From: Colletes latitarsis
Lineage: Eukaryota > Arthropoda > Insecta > Hymenoptera > Colletidae
DNA length: 64,000 bases
Direction: 5' to 3'
Assembly (NCBI RefSeq): GCF_051014445.1
Contig: NC_135141.1
Location: forward strand, 10,726,001 to 10,790,000
Both the position numbers and the translations under genes were made by a program. This document shows positions 1 through 11,687 of the stretch, piece after piece. The first letter of the stretch is position 1. Every line of letters starts with the position of its first letter. A model generated the notes under the pieces. That model saw only the letters and a program-made list of their open reading frames with translations. It was not told the origin of the DNA and did not search any database.

Positions 1-177
1 GATGAGGGCAAATCCCAGACATAACCTAGACCTAACCGGTGTTATCCTCTAAAATATAGATCGAATCCAGGTTTAGTGGACTGTTTCAGTGTGGTACCAC
101 GTTTCTACGTGATACAAACCAGAGAAAAACCCCGAATCTGGCCAACAAGTATGCGGAAAATGCGACAGCATGAGCCA

Positions 178-353
178 GATGAGGGCAAATCCCAGACATA
201 ACCAAGACCTAACCGGTGTTATCCTCTAAAATATAGACCGAATCCAGGTTTAGTGGACTGTTTCAGTGTGGTACCACATTTCTACGTGATACAAACCAGA
301 AATAACCCAGGATCTGGCTAACAAGTATGCGAAAGATGCGATAGTATGAGCCT
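178..353 (+). repeat. Representative full-length 176-bp monomer
   Basis: One complete unit, phased at GATGAGGG. In order it holds: the CCCAGAC-type direct repeat; an ACCGGT-containing segment; the A/T-rich AAAATATAGA stretch; CAGGTTTAGTGGACTGTTTCAG; the 12-bp palindrome; CTACGTGATACAAACC; CAGGATCTGG; and the tandem ATGCGA segment. Variable positions define subfamilies, for example ACCGGTG, ACCTGTG or ACCGTTG; ATATAGATCG, ATATTGATCC or ATATTGTTCG; and TTTAATTGACTG or TTTAGTGGACTG. The phase was chosen for convenience, since a tandem array has no intrinsic start. Confidence 0.9.
267..278. other. Perfect 12-bp palindrome TGTGGTACCACA (one of hundreds)
   Basis: The 12 bases equal their own reverse complement and contain a GGTACC core. 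The element recurs at the same monomer position in most units throughout the window. Single-base variants such as GGTACGAC, GGTATCAC or GGCACCAC break the dyad in a minority. It is absent from the 158-bp monomer class. A dyad conserved among otherwise diverging monomers could be a protein-binding site, but it could equally be chance persistence through homogenisation. Confidence 0.85.
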
Positions 354-1374
354 GATGAGGGCAAATCCCAGATATAACCCTGACCTAACCGGTGTTATCC
401 TCTAAAATATACATCGCAACCAGGTTTAGTTGACTGTTTCAGTGTGGTACGACATTACTACGTGTTCCAAACCAAGAAAAACCCCGAATCTGGCCAACAA
501 GTATGCGGAAAATGCGACAGCATGAGCCAGATGAGGGCAAATCCCAGACATAACCCTGACCTAACCGGTGTTATCCACTAAAATATAGATCGAATCCGGG
601 TTTAGTGGACTGTTTCAGTGTGGTACCACATTTCTACGTGATCCAAACCAGAAAAAACCCAGGATCTGGTTAACAAGTATGCGAAAGATGCGATAGTGTG
701 AGCCAGATGAGGGCAAGTACCAGCCCTAACACAAACCTCACCGGTCGTATCCTCTAAGATATAGATCGAAACCAGGTTTAATTGACTGTTGCAGTGTTGA
801 ACCACAGTACTACGTGATACAAACCAGAAAACCCAGGGTCTGGTCAACAGGTATGCGAAAGATGCGACAGTATGAGCCAGATGAGGGCAAATCCCAGACA
901 TAACCCAGACCAAACCGGTGTTATCCTCTAAAATATAGATCGAATCCAGGTTTAGTGGTCTGTTTCAGTGTAGTGCCACATTTCTACGTGATCCAAACCA
1001 GAGGAAAACCCAGGATCTGGCGAACAAGATTGCGATAAATGCGAAAGTATGAGCAAGATGAGGGCAAACAGAAGCCAGACCTAGCCGGTGTTATCCTCTA
1101 AAATATTGATCCAATCCAAGTTTAATTGACTGTTTCAGTGTGGTACCACATTACTACGTGATCCAAACTAGAAGAAGCCCAGGATCTGGCCAACAGGTAT
1201 GCGAATGATGCGAAAGTATGAGCCAGATGAGGGCAAATCCCAGACATAACCCAGACCTAACCGGTGTTATCCTCCAAAATATAGATCGAAACCAGGTTTA
1301 ATTGACAGTTTCAGTGTGGTACCACATTACTACGTGATGCAAACCAGAAATAGCCCAGGATCTGGCCAGCAGGT

Positions 1375-1392
1375 ATGCGAAAGATGCGAAAG
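1375..1392 (+). repeat. Internal direct repeat ATGCGAAAG x2 (example)
   Basis: Two adjacent perfect 9-mers sit near the end of the monomer, before TATGAGCCAGATGAGG. The same pair, often with one or two changes (GATAAATGCG, GATTAATGCG, GAAAAATGCG), is present in nearly every monomer, which suggests that a short tandem duplication belongs to the ancestral unit. Confidence 0.85.
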
Positions 1393-1487
1393 TATGAGCC
1401 AGATGAGGGCAATTGCCAGACATAACCCAGACCCACCCGGTGTTATCCTCTAAAATATACATCGAATCCAGGTATAATTGACTGTTT

Positions 1488-2519
1488 CAGGGTTATCCAA
1501 ACCAGAAAAAGCCCAGGATCTGTCCAACAAGTATGCGATAAATGCGAAAGTATGAGCCAGATGATTGCAAATGCCAGACCTAACACAAACCTAACCGGTG
1601 TTATCCTTTAAAATATTGATCGAGGCCAGGTTTAATTGACTGTTTCAGTGTGGTACGACATTACTACGCGACCCAAACCAGAAGAAAGCCCAGGATCTGG
1701 CCAAGAGGTATGAGAAAAAAGCGTACGTATGAGCCAGATGAGGGCATATCGCAGACGTAACCCAGACCTAACCGGTGTTATCCTCTAAAATATACATCGA
1801 ATCCAGGTTTAATTGACTGTTTCAGTGTGGTAGGACATTACTGCGTGATCCAAACCAGAAGTGGCCCAGGATCTGGCCAGCAGGTATGCGAAAGATGCGA
1901 AAGTATGAGAGAGATGAGGGCAAATGCCAGACATAACCCAGACCCAACCGGTGTTATCCTCTAAAATATACATCGAAGCCAGGTATAATTGACTGTTTCA
2001 GGGTTATCCAAACCTGAAGAAAACCCAGGATCTGGCCAAGATTTATGAGAAAAATGCGAAGGTATGAGCAAGATGAGGGCGAGTCGCCTATCTAAACGAG
2101 ACGCAACCGGAGTTATCCTTTAAAATATTGATCGTGGCCTGGTTTAATTGGCTGTGTCAGTGAAGTACCACATTTCTACGTGATACAAACCAGATATAAG
2201 CCAGGATCTGGCCAGCAGGTATGCGAAAGATGCGAAAGTATGAGCCGGATGAGGGCATATCGCAGACGAAACACAGACCTAACGGTGTTATCCTCTAAAA
2301 TAAACATCGAAACCAGGTTTAATTGACTGTTGCAGTGTGGTCTCACATTAGTACGTGATCCAAACCAGTAAATGCCCAGGATCTGGTCAACAGGTATGCG
2401 AAAGATGCGAAAGTATGAGACAGATCAACGCAAATCTCAGACATAGGCCATACCAAGCCGGTGCTATCCTCTAAAATATAGATCGAAACCAGGTTTAGTT
2501 GACTATATCAGGGTTATCC
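1488..2519 (+). repeat. Three palindrome-less 158-bp monomers, 510-bp period (set 1)
   Basis: The short junction CAGGGTTATCC occurs at 1488, 1999 and 2509, at spacings of 511 and 510 bp. Full monomers have 22 bp between CAG and ATCCAAACC; here there are 4, so 18 bp including the palindrome are missing. The spacing equals 176+176+158, i.e. every third monomer is short. Confidence 0.85.
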
Positions 2520-3459
2520 AAACCTGAAGAAAACCCAGTATCTGGCCAAGAATTATGAGAAAAATGCGAACGTATGAGCAAGGTGAGGGCGAGTCGCCTA
2601 TCTGTACGAGACCCAACCGGTGTTATCCTTTAAAATATTCATCGTGGCCAGGTTTAATTGACTGTGTCAGTGTGGTAGCACATTACTGCGTGATCCAAAC
2701 CAGAAAACCCCAGGGTCTGGCCAACACGTATGCGATAAATGCGAAAGTATGAGCAAGATGAGGGCAAATCCCAGACAGAAGCCAGACCTAGCCGGTGTTA
2801 TCCTCTAAAATATTGATCCAATCCAAGTTTAATTGACTGCTTCAGTGTGGTACCACATTACTACGTGATCCAAGCTAGAAGAAGCCCAGGATCTGGCCAA
2901 CAGGTATGCGAATGATGCGAAAATATGAGCCAGATGAGGGCAAATCCTAGACATAACCCAGACCTAACCGGTGTTATCCTCTAAAATATAGATCGAAACC
3001 AGGTTTAATTGACAGTTTCAGTGTGGTACCAGATTACTACGTGATGCAAACCACAAAATCCCAGGCTCTGGCCAACAGGTATGCGAAAGATGCGAAAGTA
3101 TGTGCCAGATGAGGGCAAATGCCAGACCTAATACAAACCTAACCGTTGTTTTCCTCTAAAATATTGTTCGAATCCAGGTTGAATTGACTGTTTCAGAGTG
3201 GTATCACATTACTTCGTGATCCAAACCAGGAATAGCCCAGGATCTGGCCAACAGGTATGCGAATGATGCGAAAGTATGAGCCAGATGAGGGCAAATCCCA
3301 GACATAAGCCAGACGTAACCGGTGTTATCCTCTAAAATATTGATCCAATCCAAGTTTAATTGACTGTTTCAGTGTGGTACCACATTACTACCTGATCCAA
3401 ACTAGAAAAAGCCCAGGATCTGGCCAACATGTGTGCGAATGATGCGAAAGAATGAGCCA

Positions 3460-6400
3460 GATGAGGGCAAATCCCAGACATAACCTAGACCTAACCGGTG
3501 TTATCCTCTAAAATATAGATCGAATCCAGGTTTAGTGGACTGTTTCAGTGTGGTACCACGTTTCTACGTGATACAAACCAGAGAAAAACCCCGAATCTGG
3601 CCAACAAGTATGCGGAAAATGCGACAGCATGAGCCAGATGAGGGCAAATCCCAGACATAACCAAGACCTAACCGGTGTTATCCTCTAAAATATAGACCGA
3701 ATCCAGGTTTAGTGGACTGTTTCAGTGTGGTACCACATTTCTACGTGATACAAACCAGAAATAACCCAGGATCTGGCTAACAAGTATGCGAAAGATGCGA
3801 TAGTATGAGCCTGATGAGGGCAAATCCCAGATATAACCCTGACCTAACCGGTGTTATCCTCTAAAATATACATCGCAACCAGGTTTAGTTGACTGTTTCA
3901 GTGTGGTACGACATTACTACGTGTTCCAAACCAAGAAAAACCCCGAATCTGGCCAACAAGTATGCGGAAAATGCGACAGCATGAGCCAGATGAGGGCAAA
4001 TCCCAGACATAACCCTGACCTAACCGGTGTTATCCACTAAAATATAGATCGAATCCGGGTTTAGTGGACTGTTTCAGTGTGGTACCACATTTCTACGTGA
4101 TCCAAACCAGAAAAAACCCAGGATCTGGTTAACAAGTATGCGAAAGATGCGATAGTGTGAGCCAGATGAGGGCAAGTACCAGCCCTAACACAAACCTCAC
4201 CGGTCGTATCCTCTAAGATATAGATCGAAACCAGGTTTAATTGACTGTTGCAGTGTTGAACCACAGTACTACGTGATACAAACCAGAAAACCCAGGGTCT
4301 GGTCAACAGGTATGCGAAAGATGCGACAGTATGAGCCAGATGAGGGCAAATCCCAGACATAACCCAGACCAAACCGGTGTTATCCTCTAAAATATAGATC
4401 GAATCCAGGTTTAGTGGTCTGTTTCAGTGTAGTGCCACATTTCTACGTGATCCAAACCAGAGGAAAACCCAGGATCTGGCGAACAAGATTGCGATAAATG
4501 CGAAAGTATGAGCAAGATGAGGGCAAACAGAAGCCAGACCTAGCCGGTGTTATCCTCTAAAATATTGATCCAATCCAAGTTTAATTGACTGTTTCAGTGT
4601 GGTACCACATTACTACGTGATCCAAACTAGAAGAAGCCCAGGATCTGGCCAACAGGTATGCGAATGATGCGAAAGTATGAGCCAGATGAGGGCAAATCCC
4701 AGACATAACCCAGACCTAACCGGTGTTATCCTCCAAAATATAGATCGAAACCAGGTTTAATTGACAGTTTCAGTGTGGTACCACATTACTACGTGATGCA
4801 AACCAGAAATAGCCCAGGATCTGGCCAGCAGGTATGCGAAAGATGCGAAAGTATGAGCCAGATGAGGGCAATTGCCAGACATAACCCAGACCCACCCGGT
4901 GTTATCCTCTAAAATATACATCGAATCCAGGTATAATTGACTGTTTCAGGGTTATCCAAACCAGAAAAAGCCCAGGATCTGTCCAACAAGTATGCGATAA
5001 ATGCGAAAGTATGAGCCAGATGATTGCAAATGCCAGACCTAACACAAACCTAACCGGTGTTATCCTTTAAAATATTGATCGAGGCCAGGTTTAATTGACT
5101 GTTTCAGTGTGGTACGACATTACTACGCGACCCAAACCAGAAGAAAGCCCAGGATCTGGCCAAGAGGTATGAGAAAAAAGCGTACGTATGAGCCAGATGA
5201 GGGCATATCGCAGACGTAACCCAGACCTAACCGGTGTTATCCTCTAAAATATACATCGAATCCAGGTTTAATTGACTGTTTCAGTGTGGTAGGACATTAC
5301 TGCGTGATCCAAACCAGAAGTGGCCCAGGATCTGGCCAGCAGGTATGCGAAAGATGCGAAAGTATGAGAGAGATGAGGGCAAATGCCAGACATAACCCAG
5401 ACCCAACCGGTGTTATCCTCTAAAATATACATCGAAGCCAGGTATAATTGACTGTTTCAGGGTTATCCAAACCTGAAGAAAACCCAGGATCTGGCCAAGA
5501 TTTATGAGAAAAATGCGAAGGTATGAGCAAGATGAGGGCGAGTCGCCTATCTAAACGAGACGCAACCGGAGTTATCCTTTAAAATATTGATCGTGGCCTG
5601 GTTTAATTGGCTGTGTCAGTGAAGTACCACATTTCTACGTGATACAAACCAGATATAAGCCAGGATCTGGCCAGCAGGTATGCGAAAGATGCGAAAGTAT
5701 GAGCCGGATGAGGGCATATCGCAGACGAAACACAGACCTAACGGTGTTATCCTCTAAAATAAACATCGAAACCAGGTTTAATTGACTGTTGCAGTGTGGT
5801 CTCACATTAGTACGTGATCCAAACCAGTAAATGCCCAGGATCTGGTCAACAGGTATGCGAAAGATGCGAAAGTATGAGACAGATCAACGCAAATCTCAGA
5901 CATAGGCCATACCAAGCCGGTGCTATCCTCTAAAATATAGATCGAAACCAGGTTTAGTTGACTATATCAGGGTTATCCAAACCTGAAGAAAACCCAGTAT
6001 CTGGCCAAGAATTATGAGAAAAATGCGAACGTATGAGCAAGGTGAGGGCGAGTCGCCTATCTGTACGAGACCCAACCGGTGTTATCCTTTAAAATATTCA
6101 TCGTGGCCAGGTTTAATTGACTGTGTCAGTGTGGTAGCACATTACTGCGTGATCCAAACCAGAAAACCCCAGGGTCTGGCCAACACGTATGCGATAAATG
6201 CGAAAGTATGAGCAAGATGAGGGCAAATCCCAGACAGAAGCCAGACCTAGCCGGTGTTATCCTCTAAAATATTGATCCAATCCAAGTTTAATTGACTGCT
6301 TCAGTGTGGTACCACATTACTACGTGATCCAAGCTAGAAGAAGCCCAGGATCTGGCCAACAGGTATGCGAATGATGCGAAAATATGAGCCAGATGAGGGC

Positions 6401-6489
6401 AAATCCTAGACATAACCCAGACCTAACCGGTGTTATCCTCTAAAATATAGATCGAAACCAGGTTTAATTGACAGTTTCAGTGTGGTACC
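3460..6489 (+). repeat. Higher-order repeat A, copy 2
   Basis: Matches 1-3030 at a constant +3459 offset, with no indel noticed and almost no substitutions seen. Near 6489 the register switches: copy 1 continues ACCAGATTACTACG and AACAGGTATGCGAAAG, whereas here the sequence reads ACCACATTACTACG and then AACAGGCATGCGAAGG. Copy 2 therefore ends by exchange into a different monomer type rather than by completing the 3459-bp unit. Confidence 0.88.
4947..5978 (+). repeat. Palindrome-less monomers, 510-bp period (set 2)
   Basis: Short junctions at 4947, 5458 and 5968 are the +3459 counterparts of set 1. A further isolated one follows at 6829 and another at 8045, off the 510-bp register. Confidence 0.85.
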
Positions 6490-7614
6490 ACATTACTACG
6501 TGATGCAAACCACAAAATCCCAGGATCTGGCCAACAGGCATGCGAAGGATGTGATAGTATGAGTCAGATGATGGCAAATCCCAGACATAACCCTGACCTT
6601 ACCGGTGTTATCCTCTAAATTATAAATCGAAACCAGGTTTAATTGACTGTTTCAGTGTGGTGCCCCATTACTGCGTGATCCAAACCAGAAATAGCCCACG
6701 ATCTGGCCAGCAGGTATGCGAAATATGCGAAAGTATGAGCCAGATGAGGGCAATTGCCAGACATAACCCAGACCCACCCGGTGTTATCCTCTAAAATATA
6801 CATCGAATCCAGGTATAATTGACTGTTTCAGGGTTATCCAAACCAGAAAAAGCCCAGGATCTGGCCAACAGGTATGCGAAAGATGCGATAGTATGAGCCA
6901 GATGATGGCAAATCCCAGACATAACCGAGACCTAACCGGTGTTATTCTCTAAAATATAACTCGAAACCAGGTTTAATTGACTGTTTCAGTGTGGCACCAC
7001 GTTACTGCGTGATCCCAACCAGAAATAGCCCAGGATCTGGCCAACAAGTATGCGAAAGATGCGAATGTATGAGCCAGATGAGGGCAAATCCCAGACATAA
7101 CCCAGACCTGACCGGTGTTATCCTCTAGAATATAGTTCGAAACCAGGTTTAACTGACTGTGTCAGTGTGGTACCACATTACTAAGTGATCCAAACCAGAA
7201 AACCCCAGGATCTGGCCAACAGGTATGCGAAAGATGCGACAGCTTGAGCCAGATGAGGGCAAATCCCAGACATAATCGAGACCTAGCCGGTGTTATCCTC
7301 CAAAATATAGATCGAATCCAGGTTTTGTGGACACTTTCAGTGTGGTACCACATTTCTACCTGATCCAAACCAGAGGAAAACCCAGGATCTGGCGAACAAG
7401 ATTGCGATAAGTGCGAAAGTATGAGCAAGATGAGGGCAAATCCCAGACAGAAGCCAGACCTAGCCGGTGTTATCCTCTAAAATATTGATCCAATCCAAGT
7501 TTAATTGACTGTTTCAGTGTGGTACCACATTACTACGTGATCCAAACTAGAAGAAGCCCAGGATCTGGCCAACAGGTATGCGAATGATGCGAAAGTATGA
7601 GCCAGATGAGGGCA
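6490..7614 (+). repeat. Array segment shared with 10.44-11.08 kb and 18.03-18.72 kb
   Basis: About 6.4 monomers. Bases 6481-7114 reappear from 10442 (offset 3961) and 6732-7424 reappear at 18030-18722 (offset 11298). Distinctive markers are AGGCATGCGAAGGATGTG at its left end and GGTTTTGTGGACACTTTC near 7321. It contains one 158-bp monomer (junction at 6829). Confidence 0.75.
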
Positions 7615-8890
7615 AATCCCAGACATAACCCAGACCTAACCGGTGTTATCCTCTAAAATATAGATCGTATCCAGGTTGAGCGGACTGTTTCAGTGTGGTA
7701 CCACATTTCTACGTGATCCAAACCAGAAGAAAACCCAGGATCTGGCCAACAAGTATGTGATTAATGCGAAAATAAGAACCAGATGATTGCAAATTCCAGA
7801 CCTAACACAAACCTAACCGTTGTTATCCTGGAAAATATAGTTCGAATCCAGGTTGGATTGACTGTTTCAGTGTGGTACCACATTACTACGTGATCCAAAC
7901 CAGAGGAAAACCCAGGATCTGGCCAAGAGGTATGCGAAAGTTGCGAAAGTATGAGACAGATCAAGGCAAATCTCAGACATAAGCCATACCAAACCGGTGC
8001 TATCCTCTAAAATATAGATCGAAACCAGGTTTAGTTGACTATATCAGGGTTATCCAAACATGAAGAAAACCCAGGATCTGGCCAAGAATTATGAGCAAAA
8101 TGCGAACGTATGAGCAAGATGAGGGCGAGTCGCCTATCTGTACGAGACCCAACCGGTGTTATCGTTTAAAATATTGATCGTGGCCAGGTTTAATTGACTG
8201 TGTCAGTGTGGTACCACATTACTACGTGATCCAAACCAGAGGAAAACCCAGGATCTGGCCAAGAGGTATGCGAAAGATGCGATAGTATGAGCCTGATGAT
8301 GGCAAATCCCAGACATAACCCTGACCTCACCGGTGTTATCCTCTAAAATATAAATCGAAACCTGGTTTAGTTGACTGTTTCAGTGTGGTAGCACATTACT
8401 GCGTGATCCAAACCAGAAAACCCCAGGGTCTGGCCAACAGGTATGCGAAAGATGCGACAGTATGAGCCAGATGAGGGCAAATCCCAGACATAACCTAGAC
8501 CTAACCGGTGTTATCCTCTAAGATATAGATCGAACCCAGGTTTAGTGGACACTTTCAGTGTGGTACCACATTACTAAGTGATCCAAACCAGAAAACCCAG
8601 GGTCTGGTCAACAGGTATGCGAAAGATGCGACAGTATGAGCCAGATGAGGGCAAATCCCAGACATAACCCAGACCAAACCGGTGTTATCCTCTAAAATAT
8701 AGATCGAATCCAGGTTTAGTGGTCTGTTTCAGTGTAGTGCCACATTTCTACGTGATCCAAACCAGAGGAAAACCCAGGATCTGGCGAACAAGATTGCGAT
8801 AAATGCGAAAGTATGAGCAAGATGAGGGCAAATCCCAGACAGAAGCCAGACCTAGCCGGTGTTATCCTCTAAAATATTGATCCAATCCAA
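7615..8890 (+). repeat. 1.28-kb block, copy 1 (pair at 11400-12675)
   Basis: Offset to the partner is constant at 3785 bp, checked at the TAGATCGTATCC marker (7661/11446) and at GCGTGATCCA (8401/12186). The match runs until about 8890/12675, where CCAATCCAAG and CCAATCCAGG part. It includes the palindrome-less junction at 8045, whose partner is at 11830. Confidence 0.78.
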
Positions 8891-10440
8891 GTTTAATTGA
8901 CTGTTTCAGTGTGGTACCACATTACTACGTGATCCAAACTAGAAGAAGCCCAGGATCTGGCCAACAGGTATGCGAATGATGCGAAAGTATGAGCCAGATG
9001 AGGGCAAATCCCAGACATAACCCAGACCTAACCGGTGTTATCCTCCAAAATATAGATCGAAACCAGGTTTAATTGACAGTTTCAGTGTGGTACCACATTA
9101 CTACGTGATGCAAACCAGAAATAGCCCAGGATCTGGCCAGCAGGTATGCGAAAGATGCGAAAGTATGAGCCAGATGAGGGCAATTGCCAGACATAACCCA
9201 GACCCACCCGGTGTTATCCTCTAAAATATACATCGAGTCCAGGTATAATTGACAGTTTCAGGGTTATCCAAACCAGAAAAAGCCCAGGATCTGTCCAACA
9301 AGTATGCGATAAATGCGAAAGTATGAGCCAGATGATTGCAAATGCCAGACCTAACACAAACCTAACCGGTGTTATCCTTTAAAATATTGATCGAGGCCAG
9401 GTTTAATTGACTGTTTCAGTGTGGTACGACCTTACTACGCGACCCAAACCAGAAGAAAGCCCAGGATCTGGCCAGGAGGTATGAGAAAAAAGCGTACGTA
9501 TGAGCCAGATGAGGGCATATCGCAGACGTAACCCAGACCTAACCGGTGTTATCCTCTAAAATATACATCGAATCCAGGTTTAATTGACTGTTTCAGTGTG
9601 GTAGGACATTACTGCGTGATCCAAACCAGAAGTGGCCCAGGATCTGGCCAGCAGGTATGCGAAAGATGCGAAAGTATGAGCCAGATGAGGGCAAATGCCA
9701 GACATAACCCAGACCCAACCGGTGTTATCCTCTAAAATATACATCGAAGCCAGGTATAATTGACTGTTTCAGGGTTATCCAAACCTGAAGAAAACCCAGG
9801 ATCTGGCCAAGATTTATGAGAAAAATGCGAAGGTATGAGCAAGATGAGGGCGAGTCGCCTATCTAAACGAGACCCAACCGGAGTTATCCTTTAAAATATT
9901 GATCGTGGCCTGGTTTAATTGGCTGTGTCAGTGAAGTATCACATTTCTACGTGATACAAACCAGATATAAACCAGGATCTGGCCAGCAGGTATGCGAAAG
10001 ATGCGAAACTATGAGCCGGATGAGGGCATATCGCAGACGAAACACAGACCTAACGGTGTTATCCTCTAAAATAAACATCGAAACCAGGTTTAATTGACTG
10101 TTGCAGTGTGGTCTCACATTAGTACGTGATCCAAACCAGTAAAAGCCCAGGATCTGGTCAACAGGTATGCGAAAGATGCGAAAGTATGAGACAGATCAAG
10201 GCAAATCTCAGACATAGGCCATACCAAGCCGGTGTTATCCTCTAAAATATAGATCGAAACCAGGTTTAGTTGACTATATCAGGGTTATCCAAACCTGAAG
10301 AAAACCCAGTATCTGGCCAAGAATTATGAGAAAAATGCGAACGTATGAGCAAGGTGAGGGCGAGTCGCCTATCTGTACGAGACCCAACCGGTGTTATCCT
10401 TTAAAATATTCATCGTGGCCAGGTTTAATTGACTGTGTCA
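8584..10440 (+). repeat. Higher-order repeat A, partial copy 3
   Basis: Corresponds to about 4279-6128 of copy 2. The offset is 4305 on the left and 4312 after the AGATGAGGGCAAA marker. The 7-bp change is an extra TCCCAGA in this copy (near 8831), which copies 1 and 2 lack. More substitutions separate it from copies 1 and 2 than separate those from each other, so it is an older duplicate. Confidence 0.82.
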
Positions 10441-10800
10441 GTGTGGTACCACATTACTACGTGATGCAAACAACAAAATCCCAGGATCTGGCCAACAGGC
10501 ATGCGAAGGATGTGATAGTATGAGTCAGATGATGGCAAATCCCAGACATAACCCTGACCTTACCGGTGTTATCCTCTAAATTATAAATCGAAACCAGGTT
10601 TAATTGACTGTTTCAGTGTGGTGCCCCATTACTGCGTGATCCAAACCAGAAATAGCCCACGATCTGGCCAGCAGGTATGCGAAATATGCGAAAGTATGAG
10701 CCAGATGAGGGCAATTGCCAGACATAACCCAGTCCCACCCGGTGTTATCCTCTAAAATATACATCGAATCCAGGTATAATTGACTGTTTCAGGGTTATCC
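9259..10800 (+). repeat. Four palindrome-less monomers, 510-bp period (set 3)
   Basis: CAGGGTTATCC at 9259, 9770, 10280 and 10790; spacings are 511, 510 and 510 bp. The fourth belongs to the adjoining block, so the trimeric rhythm continues across a recombination junction near 10441. Another occurs at 11830, outside the rhythm. Confidence 0.85.
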
Positions 10801-11084
10801 AAACCAGAAAAAGCCCAGGATCTGGCCAACAGGTATGCGAAAGATGCGATAGTATGAGCCAGATGATGGCAAATCCCAGACATAACCGAGACCTAACCGG
10901 TGTTATTCTCTAAAATATAACTCGAAACCAGGTTTAATTGACTGTTTCAGTGTGGCACCACGTTACTGCGTGATCCCAACCAGAAATAGCCAAGGATCTG
11001 GCCAACAAGTATGCGAAAGATGCGAATGTATGAGCCAGATGAGGGCAAATCCCAGACATAACCCAGACCTGACCGGTGTTATCC
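10441..11084 (+). repeat. Second copy of the 6.48-7.11 kb block
   Basis: Follows 6481-7114 at offset 3961 with few differences (for example CAAACAACAAAATCC for CAAACCACAAAATCC). At about 11080 it jumps in one step to the monomer type seen at 7290, skipping one monomer relative to the 6.5-7.4 kb segment. Confidence 0.75.
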
Positions 11085-11687
11085 TCCAAAATATAGATCG
11101 AATCCAGGTTTTGTGGACACTTTCAGTGTGGTACCACATTTCTACCTGATCCAAACCAGAGGAAAACCCAGGATCTGGCGAACAAGATTGCGATAAGTGC
11201 GAAAGTATGAGCCACATGAGGGCAAATCCCAGACATAACCCAGACCTAACCGGTGTTATCCTCTAAAATATAGATCGAATCCAGGTTTAATTGACAGTTT
11301 CAGTGTGGTATCACATTACTACGTGATCCAAACCGGATAGCCCCAGGATCTGGCCAACAGGTATGCGAAAGATGCGAAAGTATGAGCCAGGTGAGGGCAA
11401 ATCCCAGACATAACCCAGACCTAACCGGTGTTATCCTCTAAAATATAGATCGTATCCAGGTTGAGCGGACTGTTTCAGTGTGGTACCACATTTCTACGTG
11501 ATCCAAACCAGAAGAAAACCCAGGATCTGGCCAACAAGTATGTGATTAATGCGAAAATAAGAACCAGATGATTGCAAATTCCAGACCTAACACATACCTA
11601 ACCGTTGTTATCCTGGAAAATATAGTTCGAATCCAGGTTGGATTGACTGTTTCAGTGTGGTACCACATTACTACGTGATCCAAACCA
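11085..11687 (+). repeat. Three-copy block (also 13181-13783 and 18597-19199)
   Basis: About 3.4 monomers, marked by TTTTGTGGACACTTTC, then GAGCCACATGAGGG, then GGTTGAGCGGACTG. Offsets are 2096 to the second copy and 5416 from the second to the third, each confirmed at two markers. Confidence 0.76.

Larger units (their letters stand above)
1..3459 (+). repeat. Higher-order repeat A, copy 1 (3459 bp, ~20 monomers)
   Basis: The sequence from base 1 restarts at 3460 with the same string of subfamily markers, giving an offset of 3459 bp. Individual monomers in the unit differ clearly from each other, while corresponding monomers in copies 1 and 2 are almost identical. That is the defining pattern of a higher-order repeat. 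Length corresponds to about 17 full monomers plus three 158-bp ones (palindrome-less junctions at 1488, 1999 and 2509). The true left edge of the unit lies outside the window, so the phase is arbitrary. Confidence 0.88.

Noticed and set aside
28..42. Telomere-type repeat suggested by CCTAACC
   Set aside because: It occurs once per monomer and is never tandem.
602..913. Open frames of 62-103 codons on the minus strand (also 4061-4372, 12181-12462, 20033-20341 and others)
   Set aside because: They are translations of the satellite in whatever frame lacks stops. The same peptide blocks recur with each monomer, copies at +3459 are identical because the DNA is duplicated, and there is no domain, codon bias or initiation context.
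3160..3180. tRNA gene or tRNA-derived SINE around GTTCGAATCC
   Set aside because: No acceptor, D-arm or anticodon stem can be formed around it, no CCA or A-box partner is seen at normal spacing, and the motif is present only in some monomers.
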